Under the pieces are notes generated by a model. The model was not told the DNA's origin and did no database searches. It worked only from the letters and a program-made list of their open reading frames with translations. DNA of 64,000 bases from Prorocentrum cordatum (Eukaryota > Sar > Dinophyceae > Prorocentrales > Prorocentraceae): assembly GCA_963575745.1 (NCBI GenBank), contig CAUYUJ010009380.1:396128-460127 (forward strand), in the 5' to 3' direction. Both the position numbers and the translations under genes were made by a program. This document shows, piece after piece, positions 23,820 through 36,280 of the stretch. Position 1 is the stretch's first letter, and every line of letters starts with the position of its first letter.

Positions 23820-23880
23820 ACTAGCTGCACCCCGCGACGAAATTCCTCTAGCTCATCGGTGCCGAAGAGCTCTACGCGGC

Positions 23881-24298
23881 ATGGGAACCGGCGGTAAACC
23901 GTCAACCAGGTAACCGCCGGGAGCCTCGTAGAGCTCTTTTCTCGCGCGTCGCTGCTTTGAACACATGGGAGAAGCTTTCTTAAGGTGATCTGAGAAACTC
24001 CCAAAATTAGCATTTTAGTGTGTTTTCCAAAATCGGTTCCTGCAAGTGTTTTGATAGTAATACTGCAGCTACGGATCTGAGAATTGACCTAGCAGAGGCG
24101 GCATAACCCACTACAAGTGAGAAGAATACCGGCTCTTAAAACGAATTTTCAAATTTTGCACAATGATATATATATATATATATATATATATATTCGACCC
24201 CAAGTTACCACATTGTCTCTTAAGGTCGGGTCCGCCAACTAGCTCCACCCTGCGCCCGAATTCCTCTTAGCTCATCTGGTCGAAGAGGTCTACGAGGC
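23881..24298 (+). mobile_element. Family C element adjoining the previous C head-to-tail
   Basis: Begins ATGGGAACC, with AT in place of ACT, directly after the GCGGC end of the C at 23880. It ends TACGAGGC. An (AT)n tract at 24165-24194 lengthens it. Confidence 0.8.
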
Positions 24299-24377
24299 AC
24301 TGGGATCCGGCGGTAAACCGTCAACCAGGTAACCGCCGGAAGCCTCGTAGAGCTCCGTTCTCGCGCGGCGCTGATTG
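24299..24377 (+). mobile_element. Truncated family C element
   Basis: Only the hairpin end and CCTCGTAGAGCTC survive. At about 24377 it is fused to the middle of an A monomer array. Confidence 0.7.
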
Positions 24378-26715
24378 GTCGAGTTCAGTCCAGAAAACAA
24401 ATTCCATCAGCTCAAAAATAGCAGGGTATGACTAGTTGTTTGGCGTCTACGCTCACAATAGACCCAAGCCAAGCGTCTAGATACTTCAGACTAGCGCGCC
24501 TCGCGATTGTCTCTTGATTTCTGTGCGGAAGAGATCTCAAGCTCATCTGCAGCTCGAGTTAAGTGAAGAAATTCACCATCATTTCGAAATAAATCGGTCG
24601 AATAGGAATAGCTTTGCGGACCTAGCTCAAGTAGGAGACTGAGTTCAGGCTCTAGATGCTTGAGACGCACGCCCCTGATGATTATGGATCGATTACGTGG
24701 GCGTAACAGCTTTCTAGCCCCCCTACAGCTCGAGTTAAGTACAGAAACCCAACAGCACCTGTCAAGATGACTCGAAGAATACGAATAGGTTCGCGGACCT
24801 AGCTCGAGACGCAGACCGATTTCAGAACTTTCTATGCAACAGACGAACGCGCCTTATGATTCTGAATCGATTCGTGTGCTTTCCAGCTCAGTAGCTCTCC
24901 TAGAGCCCGAGTGAAGTACAGAAACCGACAGCACCTGTCAAGATCACTCGTGTAATACGAATCGCGGATCTAGCTCGAAAAGCAGACCGAGCTCAGACCT
25001 CTCGATGGAAAAGACGAATTCGCCTGATGATTTTGAATCGGTTTCTGTAAGTCTCAGCTCTGTAGCTGTCCTAAATCTCGAGTTAAGTACAGAAAACTGG
25101 GCGCCGGCGGTAAACCGTCAACCTTTCTTACCGCCGGGAGACTCGTAGAGCTTCCTTGCCATATAATATGTCCAAAGAATTAACAGAGAACGAACAGTTT
25201 TTCAGCCCGAGCGCTGATAGCAGACTGATCTCGGGCGTCGAGATACATTTCACGATTGCCCCTGATAGTTCCCTGCCCATTGCTGTGCTGAGCAGTTCTG
25301 TAGCTCATCTGCAGCACGAGTAGCACCAAGAAAACAATACCATTTCCAAGAAAGTAGCAGAGTACGAATCGGTCTTCAGCCCTAGCGCTAATAGCAGACT
25401 GAGCGCGGGTGTCTTGATACTTTCAAATAGCGTGCATGATGATTATCTTCCCACTGCAATGCCTAAGAGCTCTCAAGCTCATCTGCACCTCGAGTTCGGT
25501 CCAGAAAACGAATTCCATCACCAGCAACATAGCAGAGTATGACTAGTTGTTTGGCGTCTGCGCTCATAACATACCCAAGCCAAGCGTCTAGATACTTCAG
25601 ACTAGCGTGCCTCATGATTTTCTTCTCATTTCTGTGCCAAAGAGCTCTCAAGCTCATCTGCAGCTCGAGGTAAGTGCAGAAATTCACCATCATTTCGAAC
25701 AAAATCTGTCGAATACGAATAGTTTTGCGGATCTAGCTCGAGTAGCAGACTGATTTCCGAGCTCTAGATGCTTCAGAGGAACGCGCCTGATGATTCTGAA
25801 TCGATTATGTGTGCGTACAAACTCTGCATCTATGCTACAGCTCGAGTTCAGTACAGAACAACGACAGCGCCTGTTAAGAGAATTCGAAGAATACGAATAG
25901 TTTCGCGGACCTGGCTCGAGTAGCAGACCGAGTTCAGACCTCTCGAAGCAACATACCAACGCGCCTGATGATTCTGAATCGATTCGTGTGCGTACCAGCT
26001 CTGTAGCTCTCCTACAGCCCCAGTTAAGTGCAGAAAACTGACAGCACCTATCAAGATGACTCGAAAGATACGAATACCTTAGCGGACCTAGCTTGAGTAG
26101 CAGACCGATGTCAGACCTCTGGATGCAACAGACAAACGCGCATGATGATTCTGAATCAGTTGCTGTGCGTACCAGCTCTGTAGCTCGTCTACAGCCCAAG
26201 TTAAGTACTGAAAAAAATGACAGCACCTGTCAAGATGACTCGAAGAATACGAATACCTTAGCGGACCTAGCTCGAGTAGCAGACCAAGTTCAGACCTCTG
26301 GATGCAACAGACGAACGTGCCTGATGATTCTGAATCGGTTCCTGTGAGTACCAGCTCTGTAGCTCTACAGCTCGAATAAAGTACAGAAAACCGACAGCAC
26401 CTGTCAAGATGACTCGAAACGGCCGATCCCGCCTGAATGCTTTCTGGCAGTAATAGCTACACGATCGAGCTGAGATTTTGACGGCGAGCGGGAATGAGAT
26501 CGAATATCACGGGAAAAAATTCTAGAGCTCTAACGAATTGTTGAATTTCGAGAACATAATCTTCAACCGAGCAATAATCATAAAAAATCCGTGGAGATTT
26601 TTCTTGCCAACTACCTCTCCAGCGCCCCGGAATTACTCTTCTAGCTTCGCCACTCACGCTCTAAGGAAAGCTCTACGAGTTACCGTCAACGCGTGTCGAG
26701 ATGACTCGAAACGGC
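24378..26715 (+). repeat. Left-truncated family A array interrupted by an A element
   Basis: Monomers run to CAGAAA at 25095 and resume ACCGTCAACG at 26682. The rejoined sequence matches other monomers. Confidence 0.7.
25096..26681 (+). mobile_element. Family A element, full length (1586 bp)
   Basis: ACTGGGCGCC with an intact hairpin, CTCGTAGAGCTTCC, eight or so monomers, the A tail and the end GAAAGCTCTACGAGTT. One of the best full-length examples. Confidence 0.85.
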
Positions 26716-26955
26716 CGACAGTTCCCTCAAGTCTTTTGATGGTAATATTGCAGCTACGGACCTTGAAATTTCACAGCCGCGCGCGCAATAACCCACTACA
26801 GGTGGGAAAAATACCTGTTCTTAAAACGAACTTACACAAAGATCCAGAAACCGACCCGAAGTCACCACATTGTCTCTTTACGTCGGGTCTGTCAACTAGC
26901 TCCACCCTGCGCCCGAATTCCTCTTAGCTCATCTTGCCGAAAAGCTCTACGAGGC

Positions 26956-27357
26956 ACTGGGAGCCGGTGGTAAACTGTCAACCAGGTTACCGCCGGGGAC
27001 CTCGCAGTGCTCTTTTCTCGCACGGCCCTCCTCGGAACACGCGAAGGAAGCTTCTGAAGCGAGAGCCGAAAAATTCGAAAAATCACGGTTTGACTGTTTT
27101 CATCCAAAATCGGTTCCGCCAAGTGTTCTGATAGTAATATTGCACTTATGGGCCTGAGAATTCCACAGGCACACGCGTCATAACCCACTATGGGTGTGAA
27201 AAATCTGGCTTCTCAAAATGAATTGGCAAATATCCTTCAAAACTTCGCAAAACCAACCCAAAGTTACCACATTGTCCTTTCTGGCCGGGTCGACCAAGTA
27301 GCTCCACCCCGCGCCGGAATTCATCTAGCTCATCGATGATGAAGAGCTCTACGAGGT
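26956..27357 (+). mobile_element. Family C element with B-like tail
   Basis: Starts ACTGGGAGCC directly after GAGGC of a truncated C (26716-26955). It ends GAGCTCTACGAGGT and is followed at once by a B element, making a three-element head-to-tail run. Confidence 0.8.
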
Positions 27358-28072
27358 ACTGGCGCCGGCGGTGAACCCTCAACCTGGTCTGCGATGTCTG
27401 CGCTGGCCGATTCGAGCTCCCAAGAGAGCAGGCCAGGACACAGAGAACCTAAACAGCGAAGCTGCAAAGATTAAAGCAGAGACGCATCAAACAGCGAAGC
27501 TGCACAGGAATGCACAAGAATGCAAGTACACAAGAGAACAACTAACAATATAATGAGTGAAGCAATGCAGGCCATAGATATGGAAGCAAGGCCAGAAGCA
27601 GTGAGAGACCATACAGTAACCACTGGTTTATACAGCGATTACTGTCTCACACCACTGAGAGAAAAACGAAACTGAGATAAACTAAAATAGCGAGTGCGCT
27701 TCAAAGCAATGCGAGACCATGCAGTAACCACATATAGCGATTACCGTCTCAGCACCACTGGAAGACCATGCACGTGAAACACAACGTCGAAATGTGGACT
27801 AGAGCTCGTAGAGCTAGCTGGTCACCGCTGGGAACCTCGTAGAGCTCCTTGCACGTATCAGAGTGGTGCGAAAAAATACATGTTCTCGAAACGAATTTAT
27901 ATTTTTCGCTGTCTACATGATGTCGGTTCCTCTAAAAATTTGGATAGTAAACCTCTCTCTAGAAAGCTGCGCTGCTCGCAGGAGCAAGTTTAGATGCTAA
28001 TGCTCGGATTAAAAATCCGCTTTCTCAACATGAATTGTCAAATATCTTTCAAAAATTTGAAAAACCGACCGA
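27358..28072 (+). mobile_element. Family B element with an insert in its hairpin
   Basis: Starts ACTGGCGCC with arms of GGTGA type. The loop is split at 27389, and the body resumes at 27818 and runs to GACCGA, where the next B is inserted. Confidence 0.75.
27390..27817 (-). mobile_element. Retroposon-like insert delta in a hairpin loop
   Basis: 428 bp flanked by CTGGTC (27384-27389 and 27818-27823), a possible 6-bp target duplication that also lies in the B loop. On the minus strand the end reads CGCAGACATCGCA, the same CGCA-spacer-CGCA pattern as the other inserts but without an A tail. Inside, a block of about 55 bp (GAGACCATRCAGTAACCAC and GCGATTAC) occurs twice. Confidence 0.55.
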
Positions 28073-28405
28073 ACTGGCGCCGGCGGTGAACCGTCAACCT
28101 AGTCACCGCCAGGAACCTCGTAGAGCTCCTTACAGGCACGAAAGTGCTCAGAATCGAAGCAGCTTCTCGCGGCCTTTCTTGAAAAACATCAACTTTCCAT
28201 TTTTCGATGTCACTCGATGTCGGTTCCCGCTCATATTCGGACAGTAAAACTCTCTCCAGAGAGCTAAGCTGCTCTGAGAATAAAGTCTAGATACAAATGC
28301 TACGCGTAAAAAACTGCTTTCTCAAAATGGATGGTCAAATATCTTTCAAATATTCGCGAAACCACCCAAAAGTTGTCAGTTTTTCCGTTCTGGTCGGGTC
28401 GACCA
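28073..28405 (+). mobile_element. Family B element, left part
   Basis: ACTGGCGCC to GTCGACCA, where another B is inserted. The right part was not found. Confidence 0.75.
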
Positions 28406-28550
28406 ACTGGCACCGGCGGTGAACCGTCAACCTGGTCACCGCCGGGAACCTCGTAGAGCTCCTTCCACGCGTGAGAGTGCTCAGAGTCGGAAGAGAGAGC
28501 TTCTGGAGGCATTTCTAGAAAATTTCAACATTGATTTTTTTCATGTCGAG

Positions 28551-28947
28551 ACTGGCGCCGGCGGTGAACCGTCAACCTGGTCACCGCCGGAAATCTCGTA
28601 GAGCTCTTTTCACGCGTGAGAGAGCTCAGAGTCGGAAGAGAGAGCTTCTGGAGGCATTTCTCGAAAAATTGAACATTCATTGTTTTATGTCGACATGAAG
28701 TTGGTTCCCCCAAGTGTTTTGATAGTAAATGTGTGCCTACAGAGCTCATATTAAGACGCAGAGGCCCTCATAGTCGTTCACAGGTAGGAAAAATCTGATT
28801 TCTCAAAATGCATTGTCAAATATCTTTCAAATCTTAGGAAAACCGACCCAAAGTCACCACATTGTCTCTTAAGGTCGGTTCGGCCAACTAGCTCCACCCC
28901 GCGCCGGAATTCCTCTAGCTCATCGATGCCGAAGAGCTCTACGAGGT
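28551..28947 (+). mobile_element. Family B element, intact (397 bp)
   Basis: ACTGGCGCC to GAGCTCTACGAGGT, with stem GGTGA paired to TCACC. Confidence 0.9.
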
Positions 28948-29072
28948 ATGAAGTTGATTGCGCCAAGTGTCTTGATAGTAAATATGCGCCTAGAGAGCTC
29001 ATATTGAGACGCAGAAGCCCTCACAGTCGTTTACAGGTGCGAAAAATCTGCTTTCTTAAAACGAATTGTCAA

Positions 29073-29467
29073 ACTGGCGCCGGCGGTGAACCGTCAACCT
29101 GGTCACCGCCGGGAACCTCGTAGAGCTCCTTCCACGCGTAAGAGTGCCCAGAATCAAAGCAGAGAACTTCAGAGTAGATTTTCTTCAAATCTTCAATTTC
29201 CAATTTTTAATGTCAATCTGAGGTCAGGTTCCTGGCTTCGCTTCGGAGAATTCGCGGACAGAATAAGCTGATAATTTGAGAGGCAACTTCTGTGATGCAA
29301 AGCTTCGCTCTACGCAATTATCAGCCCAAACGAATGGTTGGAGCTTCAACATCGGCTGAGCCAGGCCGCGGATGGTATGATCGCCTCCTTTTTCGAAATT
29401 TCGCCAACTAGCTCCACCCTGTCGCCGAATTCCTCTAGCTCTCTTACCATGAGAGCTCTACGAGGCT
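29073..29467 (+). mobile_element. Family B element with divergent middle
   Basis: Both ends are family B. The interior 29250-29400 (GATAATTTGAGAGGCAAC and onward) is unlike other copies and may be a captured or replaced segment. Confidence 0.8.
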
Positions 29468-29779
29468 ATATCTTTCAAATATTAGCAAAACCCACCCAAA
29501 AGTTATCACATCTTCTTTTCTGGCCGGGTCGACCAACTAGCTCCACCCCGCGCCGGAATTCCTCTCGCTCATCGACTGGGAACCGGCGGTAAACCGTCAA
29601 CCAGGCTACCGCCGGGCACCTCGTAGAGCTCTTTTGTTGCACAGCGCTCCTCGGAACACATGAAGGACGCTTCTGAAGCGAGATCAGAAAAACTCGAAAA
29701 ATCACATTTTTTGGTTTTCATACAAAGTCGGTTCCAGCAAGTCTTTTTTTTTAGTAATATTGCACCTACAGACCTGAGA

Positions 29780-31365
29780 ACTGGGCGCCGGCGGTAAACC
29801 GTCAACCTTTCTTTTTGCGGACTTTGCGGTCGACTGTGCAGGCTTTCCAGCCTAGTCGAAAGCAAGGAAGCGGACGTATAGGGAGCAGGCGAAGCCTCAC
29901 CGATCCTAACGATCAGGAAGGCGACAGCCTAAGCTCTCCGAAATACGCTTGTACAACCCGCGGTATGACAAGAGTCTTATGCTCAACGTCAAATGTGAAT
30001 TGATGAATTAAGGAGATCAAATACTATCGAACCTCTTTGAGGCCACAGTACGTCTCAATCTACAGGCACGTCACATGTCAAATGAAACTGAGGGTACACA
30101 CTGAATTCTGCACTCCACTCGAGGCGGAGAAGAGTAAGACGTCATGCAATGAGTAATCAATTAAGACGACAACCTTTCTTACCGCCGGGGGACTCGTAGA
30201 GCTTCCTGACAATATATAATGTCGAAAAAAATTGCAGAGAACGAATAGTTTTTCGGCCCAAGCGATTTCAGACCTCTCGATACAACAGCCGAGCGCCCCC
30301 GATGCTTCTAGATTGTCTTCTGTACAAGCTCTGTAGCTCTCCTACAGCCCGAGTTACGTGCGAAAATCGACAGCACCTCTCAAGATGATTCGAACAAAAC
30401 GAATAGTTTGGCAAACCCAGCTCGAGTATCAGACCGAGTTCAGACCTCTGAATGCGACAGGTGGACGCGTCTGATGTCTCTAAATCGATTCCTGTGATGA
30501 CCAGCCCTGCAGCCCCCCTACAGCCCTATTTAAATGCAGAAAACCGACAGCACCTTTCAGGATGACTCGAACAATACGAATAGTTCTGCGGACCTAGTTT
30601 GGGCAGCAGACCGAGTTCCGAGCTCTGGATTCGACAGGCACACGCGCCTGATGTCTTCAAATCGATTCCTGTGAGCACCAGCACTATAGCCCCCTACAGC
30701 CCGAGTTAAGTGCAGAAAACCGACAGCACCTCTCAAGATGACTCGAACAATACGAATAGTTTCGCGATTATAGATCAGGCAGCACACTGAGTTCAGAGCT
30801 CTGGATTCCACAGACAAACGCGAATGATGATTCTGAATCGTTTTTGTAAGAGTCAGCTCTGTAGCTGTCCTATAGCTCGAGTTAAGAACAGAAAACCGAG
30901 AGCGCCTGTCAAGATGACTCGAATAATACGAATAGGTTTGCGGACCTAGCTCGGCTAGAAGACCGAGTTCAGACTCCTGGATGCAACAGACGAACGCGCC
31001 TGATCATTCTGAATCGATAAGGTGTGCTTACCAGCTCTGTAGCCGTCCTGTATCTCGAGTTAAGTCTGACATACCGACAACGCGTACCAAGATGACTCGA
31101 AACAGCCGATCCCGCCCGTGTGCTTTTTGGCAGTAATATCTACCCGATCGAGCTGAGATCAAGATGGCGAGCGGGAATAAGATCAAAGATCACGGGAAAA
31201 AATACTAGAGCTCTAACGAATGGTTGAATTTCGAGAACAAAATTTTCAACCGACCAAAAGTCACCAAAAGGTCCGTCGAGATTTTTCTTGCCAACTAGCT
31301 CTCCAGCGCCCCGGAATTACTCTTAAGTTTCCAGCAACTACTTGCTAAGGGAAGCTCTACGAGTT
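29780..31365 (+). mobile_element. Family A element with retroposon alpha
   Basis: ACTGGGCGCC to GGAAGCTCTACGAGTT. The hairpin is split by the insert at 29814-30169 but otherwise complete. Confidence 0.85.
29814..30169 (-). mobile_element. 5'-truncated retroposon alpha with 11-bp target duplication
   Basis: CAACCTTTCTT occurs at 29803-29813 and again at 30170-30180 and is single in other A elements, so it is a target-site duplication. On the minus strand the insert ends CGCAAAGTCCGCAAA, a short poly-A terminus. The 3' 200 bases (for example AATCGAACCTCTTTGAGG read on the + strand with small changes) match the 3' end of the copy at 45262. It stops near the ORF end, so it is a short, 5'-truncated copy made by target-primed reverse transcription (inference). 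Confidence 0.8.
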
Positions 31366-31411
31366 ATTTAACTGGCAAACGCGGCAGGTAGCGTCCAAAA
31401 CCCGGAGAGCA

Positions 31412-31630
31412 ACTGGCACGGGCGGTGAACCATCAACCTGGTCACCGCCGGGAACCTCGTAGAGCTGCTTCCATGCGTGAGAGTGCTCAGAGTTGAAGGC
31501 GAGAACTTCTGGAGGCATTTCTCAAAAAATTGGACATTTTCCTTTTTCATGTCGACATAAAGTTCGTTCGTCCAGTGTTTTGATAATAAAAATGCGCCTA
31601 CAGAGCTCATATTAAGAAGCAGAAGCCCTC
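31412..31630 (+). mobile_element. Family B element, truncated by an A-rich tract
   Basis: ACTGGCACGGGCGG and the B body. After GAAGCCCTC it passes into an A-rich tract (31629-31710). Confidence 0.65.
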
Positions 31631-31669
31631 AAAAAAATAAAAAAAAACAAGAAAAAAAAAAAAAAAAAA

Positions 31670-31702
<33 letters not shown>

Positions 31703-31710
31703 AAAAAAAA
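31629..31710. repeat. A-rich tract
   Basis: About 80 bases, nearly all A with scattered C, G and T. Confidence 0.9.
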
Positions 31711-31756
31711 ACGAACATCTTTCAAATCTTAGCAAAACCGACCCAAAGTTACCACT

Positions 31757-33243
31757 TGGTAGCGTCCAAAACCCGGAGAGCGAAGAGACCCTGGGAACGA
31801 GAAATCTTCTCTGGAGAGGGCTGGGGGGCCCCCCTGAGGCGCTTCGGAAGCGCTGCCAGGATCGCTTCCACGCGTGCCTGCACAAATGCAGGCACGCGTG
31901 CGCTCCCGGACCCGCTGCGACCCTGAACTGGGCGCCGGCGGTAAACCGTCAACCTTTCTTACCGCCGGGGGACTCGTAGAGCTTCCTGACAACATATAGT
32001 TCCGAAAAAATTGCAGAGAACGAATAGTTTTTCAGCCCAAGCGATTTCAGACCTCTCGATGCAACAGGCGAACGCCCCCGATGCTTCTGGATTGTCTCTG
32101 CACGAGCTCTGTAGCTCTCCTACAGCCCGAGTTACGTGCGTAAATCGACAGCAACCCTGCAGATGACTCGAACAATACGAATAGTTTGGCAAACCTAGCT
32201 CGAGTATCAAACCAAGTTCAGGCCTCTGAATGCGACAGGCGGACGCGTCTGATGTCTCCGAATCGATTCCTGTGAGTACCAGCCCTGCAGCCCCCCTGCA
32301 GCTCGAGTTAAGTACAGAAAACCGACAGCATCTCAGGATGACTCGAACAATACGAATAGTTTCGCGGACCTAGTTCGGGCTTCCGAGCTCTGGATTCGAC
32401 AGGCGGACGCGCCTTCTGTCTTCAAATTGATTCCTGTGGCTACCAGCCCTGTGGCCCCCCCCACAACCCGAGTTGAGTACAGAAAACCGACAGGATCTCT
32501 CAAGATGACTCGAACAGAACGAATAGTTTCGCGATTCTAGAGCGGGCAGCATACCGAGTTCAGAGCTCTGGATTCAACAGACAAACGCGACTGATGACTC
32601 TGAATCGGTTTCTCTAAGTATCTGCTATGTAGCTGTCATATAGCTCAAGTTAAGTACAGAAAACCGAGAGCGCCTGTCAAGATGACTCGAATAATACGAA
32701 TAGGTTTGCGGACCTAGCTCGGCTAGCAGACCGAGTTGAGACCTCTAGATGCAACAGACGAACGCGCCTGATCATTCTGAATCGATAAGGTGTGCTTACC
32801 AGCTCTCTAGCTGTCCTCTATCTCGAGTTAAGTCCAATAAACCGACAGCGTGTACGAAGATGACTCGAAAGGGCCGATCCCGCCTGGACGCTTTTTGGCA
32901 GTAAAAGGTACCCGATCGAGCTGAGATCAAGATGGCGAGCGGGAATAAGATCGAATATCACGGGAAAAAATACTAGAGCTCTAACGAATGGTTGAATTTC
33001 GAGAAAAAAATTTTCAATCGACCAGAAGTCACCAAAAGGTCCGTCGAGATTTTTCTTGCCAACTAGCTCTCCAGCGCCCCGGAATTACTCTTAAGCTTCC
33101 AGCAATAACTTGCTAAGGGAAGCTCTACGAGTTACGAACTGCTGCGAGGATTCTGGAGCGGCGGAGATGGGCTGCTGGCGGGCACCACCACCGTCCGGCT
33201 TCTACTCTAAAACCCTCTAGCTCTCAGAGAGCTCTCCGGGGAC
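31757..33243 (+). mobile_element. Family D element interrupted by A
   Basis: Left piece 31757-31926 starts GGTAGCGTCCAAAACCC and contains a perfect 14-bp hairpin CACGCGTGCCTGCA/TGCAGGCACGCGTG (31869-31900). The right piece 33134-33243 ends CTCAGAGAGCTCTCCGGG. Confidence 0.75.
31927..33133 (+). mobile_element. Family A element nested in D
   Basis: ACTGGGCGCC to GGAAGCTCTACGAGTT, 1207 bp, inserted at CCCTGA/ACGAAC. Confidence 0.85.
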
Positions 33244-33308
33244 ATCTTCTTTTCTGGCCGGATCGACCAACTAGCTCCACCCCGCGCCAGAATCATCGAT
33301 AACGAAGA

Positions 33309-34468
33309 ACTGGGCGCCGGCGGTAAACCGTCAACCTTTCTTACCGCCGGGGGACTCGTTGAGCTTCCTGACAATATATAATGCCGAAAAAATGCAGTGA
33401 ACGAATAGTTTTTAGCCCAAGCGATTTCACACCTCTCGATGCAACAGCCGAACGCCCCCGATGCTTCTGGATTGTCTTCTGTGCGAGTTCTCTGCTCTCT
33501 ACAGCCCGAGCTACGTGCGTAAATCGACAGCGCCTCTCAAGATAACTTGAACAATACGAATAGTTTGGCAAACCTAGCTCGAGTATCAGACCGAGTTCAG
33601 ACCTCTGAATGCGACAGGCAGACTCGTCTGATGTCTCTGAATCGATTCCTGTGATTACCATCCCTACAGCCCCCCAACAGCCCGAGTTAAGTGCAGAAAA
33701 CCGACAGCACCTCTCAGGATGACTCAAACAACGAATAGTTTCGCAGACGAGTTCCGAGCTCTGGATTTGACAGGCACACGCGCCTGATGTCTTCAAATCG
33801 ATTCCTGTGACTACCAGCACTGTAGCCGCCTACAGCCCGAGTTAAGTAGAGAAAACCGACAGCATCTCTCAAGATGACTCGAACAATACGAACAGTTTTG
33901 TGATTCTAAATCGGGTAGCAAACCGAGTTCAGAGCTCTGGATTCAACAGACAAACGAGCTGTCATATAGCTGTCATATAGCTCGAGTTAAGCACAGAAAA
34001 CCGAGAGCGCCTGTCAAGATTACTCGAATAATACCAATAGGTTTGCGGACCTACCTCGGCTAGCAGACCGAGTTCAGACCTCTGGGTGCAACAGACGAAC
34101 GCGCCTGATCATTCTGAATCGATGAGGTGTGCCTACCAGCTCTGTAGCTGTCCTCTATCTCGAGTTCAGTCCAATATACCGAGAGCGCGTATCAAGATGA
34201 CTCGAAACGGCCGATCCCGCCAGTGTGCTTTTTCGCAGTGAAAGGTATCCGATCGAGCTGAGATCAAGATGGCGAGCGGGAATAAGATCGAATATCACGG
34301 GAAAAAATACTACAGCTCAAACGAATTGAGGAATTTTGAGGAAAATATTCAACCGACCAAAAATCACCAAAAGGTCCGTCGAGATTTTTCTTACCAACTA
34401 GCTGTCCAGCGCCCCGGAATTACTCTTAAGCTTCCAGCAATAACTTGCTAAGGGAAGCTCTACGAGTT
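33309..34468 (+). mobile_element. Family A element
   Basis: Complete ends. The left flank is a truncated B/C tail (33244-33308) and the right flank is A monomer sequence, so the original target has been rearranged. Confidence 0.8.
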
Positions 34469-35068
34469 ACTGTAGCCCCCCACAACTCGAGTTAAGTATA
34501 GAAAACCGAGAGCACCTCTCAAGATGACTCGAACAATACGAACAGTTTCGCGATTCTAGAGCGGGCAGCAGACCGAGTTCAGAGCTCTGGATTCAACAGA
34601 CAAACGCGACTGATCACTCTGAATCGTTTTCTGTAAGTATCAGCTCTGTAGCTGTCATATAGCTCGAGTTAAAGACAGAAAACCGAGAGCGCCTGTCAAG
34701 ATGACTCGAATAATACGAATAGGTTTGCGGACCTAGCTCGGCTAGCAGACCGAGATCAGACCTCTGGATGCGACAGACGAACGCGCCTGATCATTCTGAA
34801 TCGATAAGGTGTGCTTACTGTCCTGTATCTCGAGTTAAGTTCAATATACCGACAGCGTGTATCAAGATAACTCGAAACGGCCGATCCCGCCTGGACGCTT
34901 TTTGGCAGCAAAAGGTACCCGATCGAGCTGAGATCAAGATGGCGAGCGGGAATAAGATCGAATATCACGGGAAAAAATACTAGAGCTCTAACGAATGGTT
35001 GAATTTCGAGAACAAAATTTTCAACCGACCGAAAGTCACCAAAAGGTCCGTCGAGATTTTCCTTGCCA

Positions 35069-36280
35069 ACTGGGCGCCGGCGGTAAACCGTCAACCTTTC
35101 TTACCGCCGGGGGACTCGTAGAGCTTCCTGACAATATATAATGTCGGAAAAAAATTGCAGAGAACAATTAGTTTTTCAGCCCAAGCGATTTCAGACCTCT
35201 CGATGCAACAGCCGAACGCCCCCGATGCTTCTGGATTCTTCTGTACGAGCTCTGTAGCTCTCCTACAGCCCGAGTTACGTGCGTAAATCGACAGCAACCC
35301 TGAAGATGACTCGAACAATACGAACAGTTTGCCTAGCTCGAGTATCAGACCAAGTTCAGGCCTCTGAATGCGACAGGCGGACGCGTCTGATGTCTCCGAA
35401 TCGATTCCTGTGATTACCAGCCCTGCAGCCCCCCTACAGCCCGATTGGACTGCAAAAAACCTACAGCATCTCAGGATGACTCGAACAATACGAATAATTT
35501 CGCGGACCTAGTTCGGGCAGCAGACTGAGTTCGGAGCTCTGAATTCGACAGGCGGACGCGCCTGATGTCTCCAAATCGATTCCTGTGACTCCCCGCACTG
35601 TAGCCACCCACAACCCGAGTTAAGTACAGAAAACCGACAACATCTCTCAAGATGACTCGAACAATACGAACCGTTTCGCGATTCTAGAGCGGGCAGCAGA
35701 CCGAGTTCAGAGCTCTGGGTTCAACAGATAAACGCGAATGATGACTCTGAATCGGTTTCTGTAAGTATCAGCTCTGAAGCTGTAATATAGCTCGAGTTAA
35801 AGACAGAAAACCGAGAGCGCCTGTCAAGATGACTCGAATAATACGAATAGGTTTGCGGACCTAGCTCGGCTAGCAGACCGAGATCAGACCTCTGGATGCG
35901 ACAGACGAACGCGCCTGATCATTCTGAATCCATCAGGTGTGCTTACCAGCTCTGTAGCTGTCCTGTATCTCGAGTTCAGTCCAATATACCGACAGCGCGT
36001 ATCAAGATGACTCGAAACGGCCGATCCCGCCCGGACGCTCTTTGGCAGTAAAAGCTTTCCGATCGAGCTGAGATCAAGATGGCGAGCGGGAATAAGATCG
36101 AATATCACGGGAAAAAATACTAGAGCTCTAACGAATGTTCAAATTTTGAGAACAAATATTTCAACCGACCGAAAGTCACCAAAAGGTCCGTCGAGATTTT
36201 TCTTGCCAACTAGCTCTCCAGCGCCCCGGAATTACTCTTCAGCTTCCAGCAATAACTTGCTAAGGGAAGCTCTACGAGTT
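35069..36280 (+). mobile_element. Family A element, intact (1212 bp)
   Basis: Both ends perfect. It sits at TTGCCA/ACTAGC of the host A tail. Confidence 0.9.

Larger units (their letters stand above)
21680..23880 (+). mobile_element. Family C element interrupted by a family A element
   Basis: The left piece 21680-22015 ends GTCGGCCA and the right piece 23820-23880 starts ACTAGCTGCACC. Joined they give a normal 397-bp C element across a junction seen uninterrupted at, for example, 24234. Confidence 0.85.
28406..29574 (+). mobile_element. Family B element carrying two nested B elements
   Basis: Pieces 28406-28550, 28948-29072 and 29468-29574 rejoin as GTCGAG/ATGAAG and GTCAA/ATATC, both seen uninterrupted at 40260-40275 and about 28327. 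The end is replaced by the C inserted at CATCG/ATGCC. Confidence 0.85.
29575..31411 (+). mobile_element. Family C element carrying A, fused to a D piece
   Basis: Left piece 29575-29779 ends CCTGAGA and the right piece from 31366 starts ATTTAACTGGC. The restored GAGAATTTAACTGGC is present intact at 53697. Beyond 31386 it is joined to D sequence (GGTAGCGTCCAAAACCC). Confidence 0.75.

Noticed and set aside
34269-34451. Recurring small frame beginning MASGNKIEYHGKKY in family A tails
   Set aside because: The same DNA is broken by a stop soon after in most copies and is simply part of the A tail consensus.
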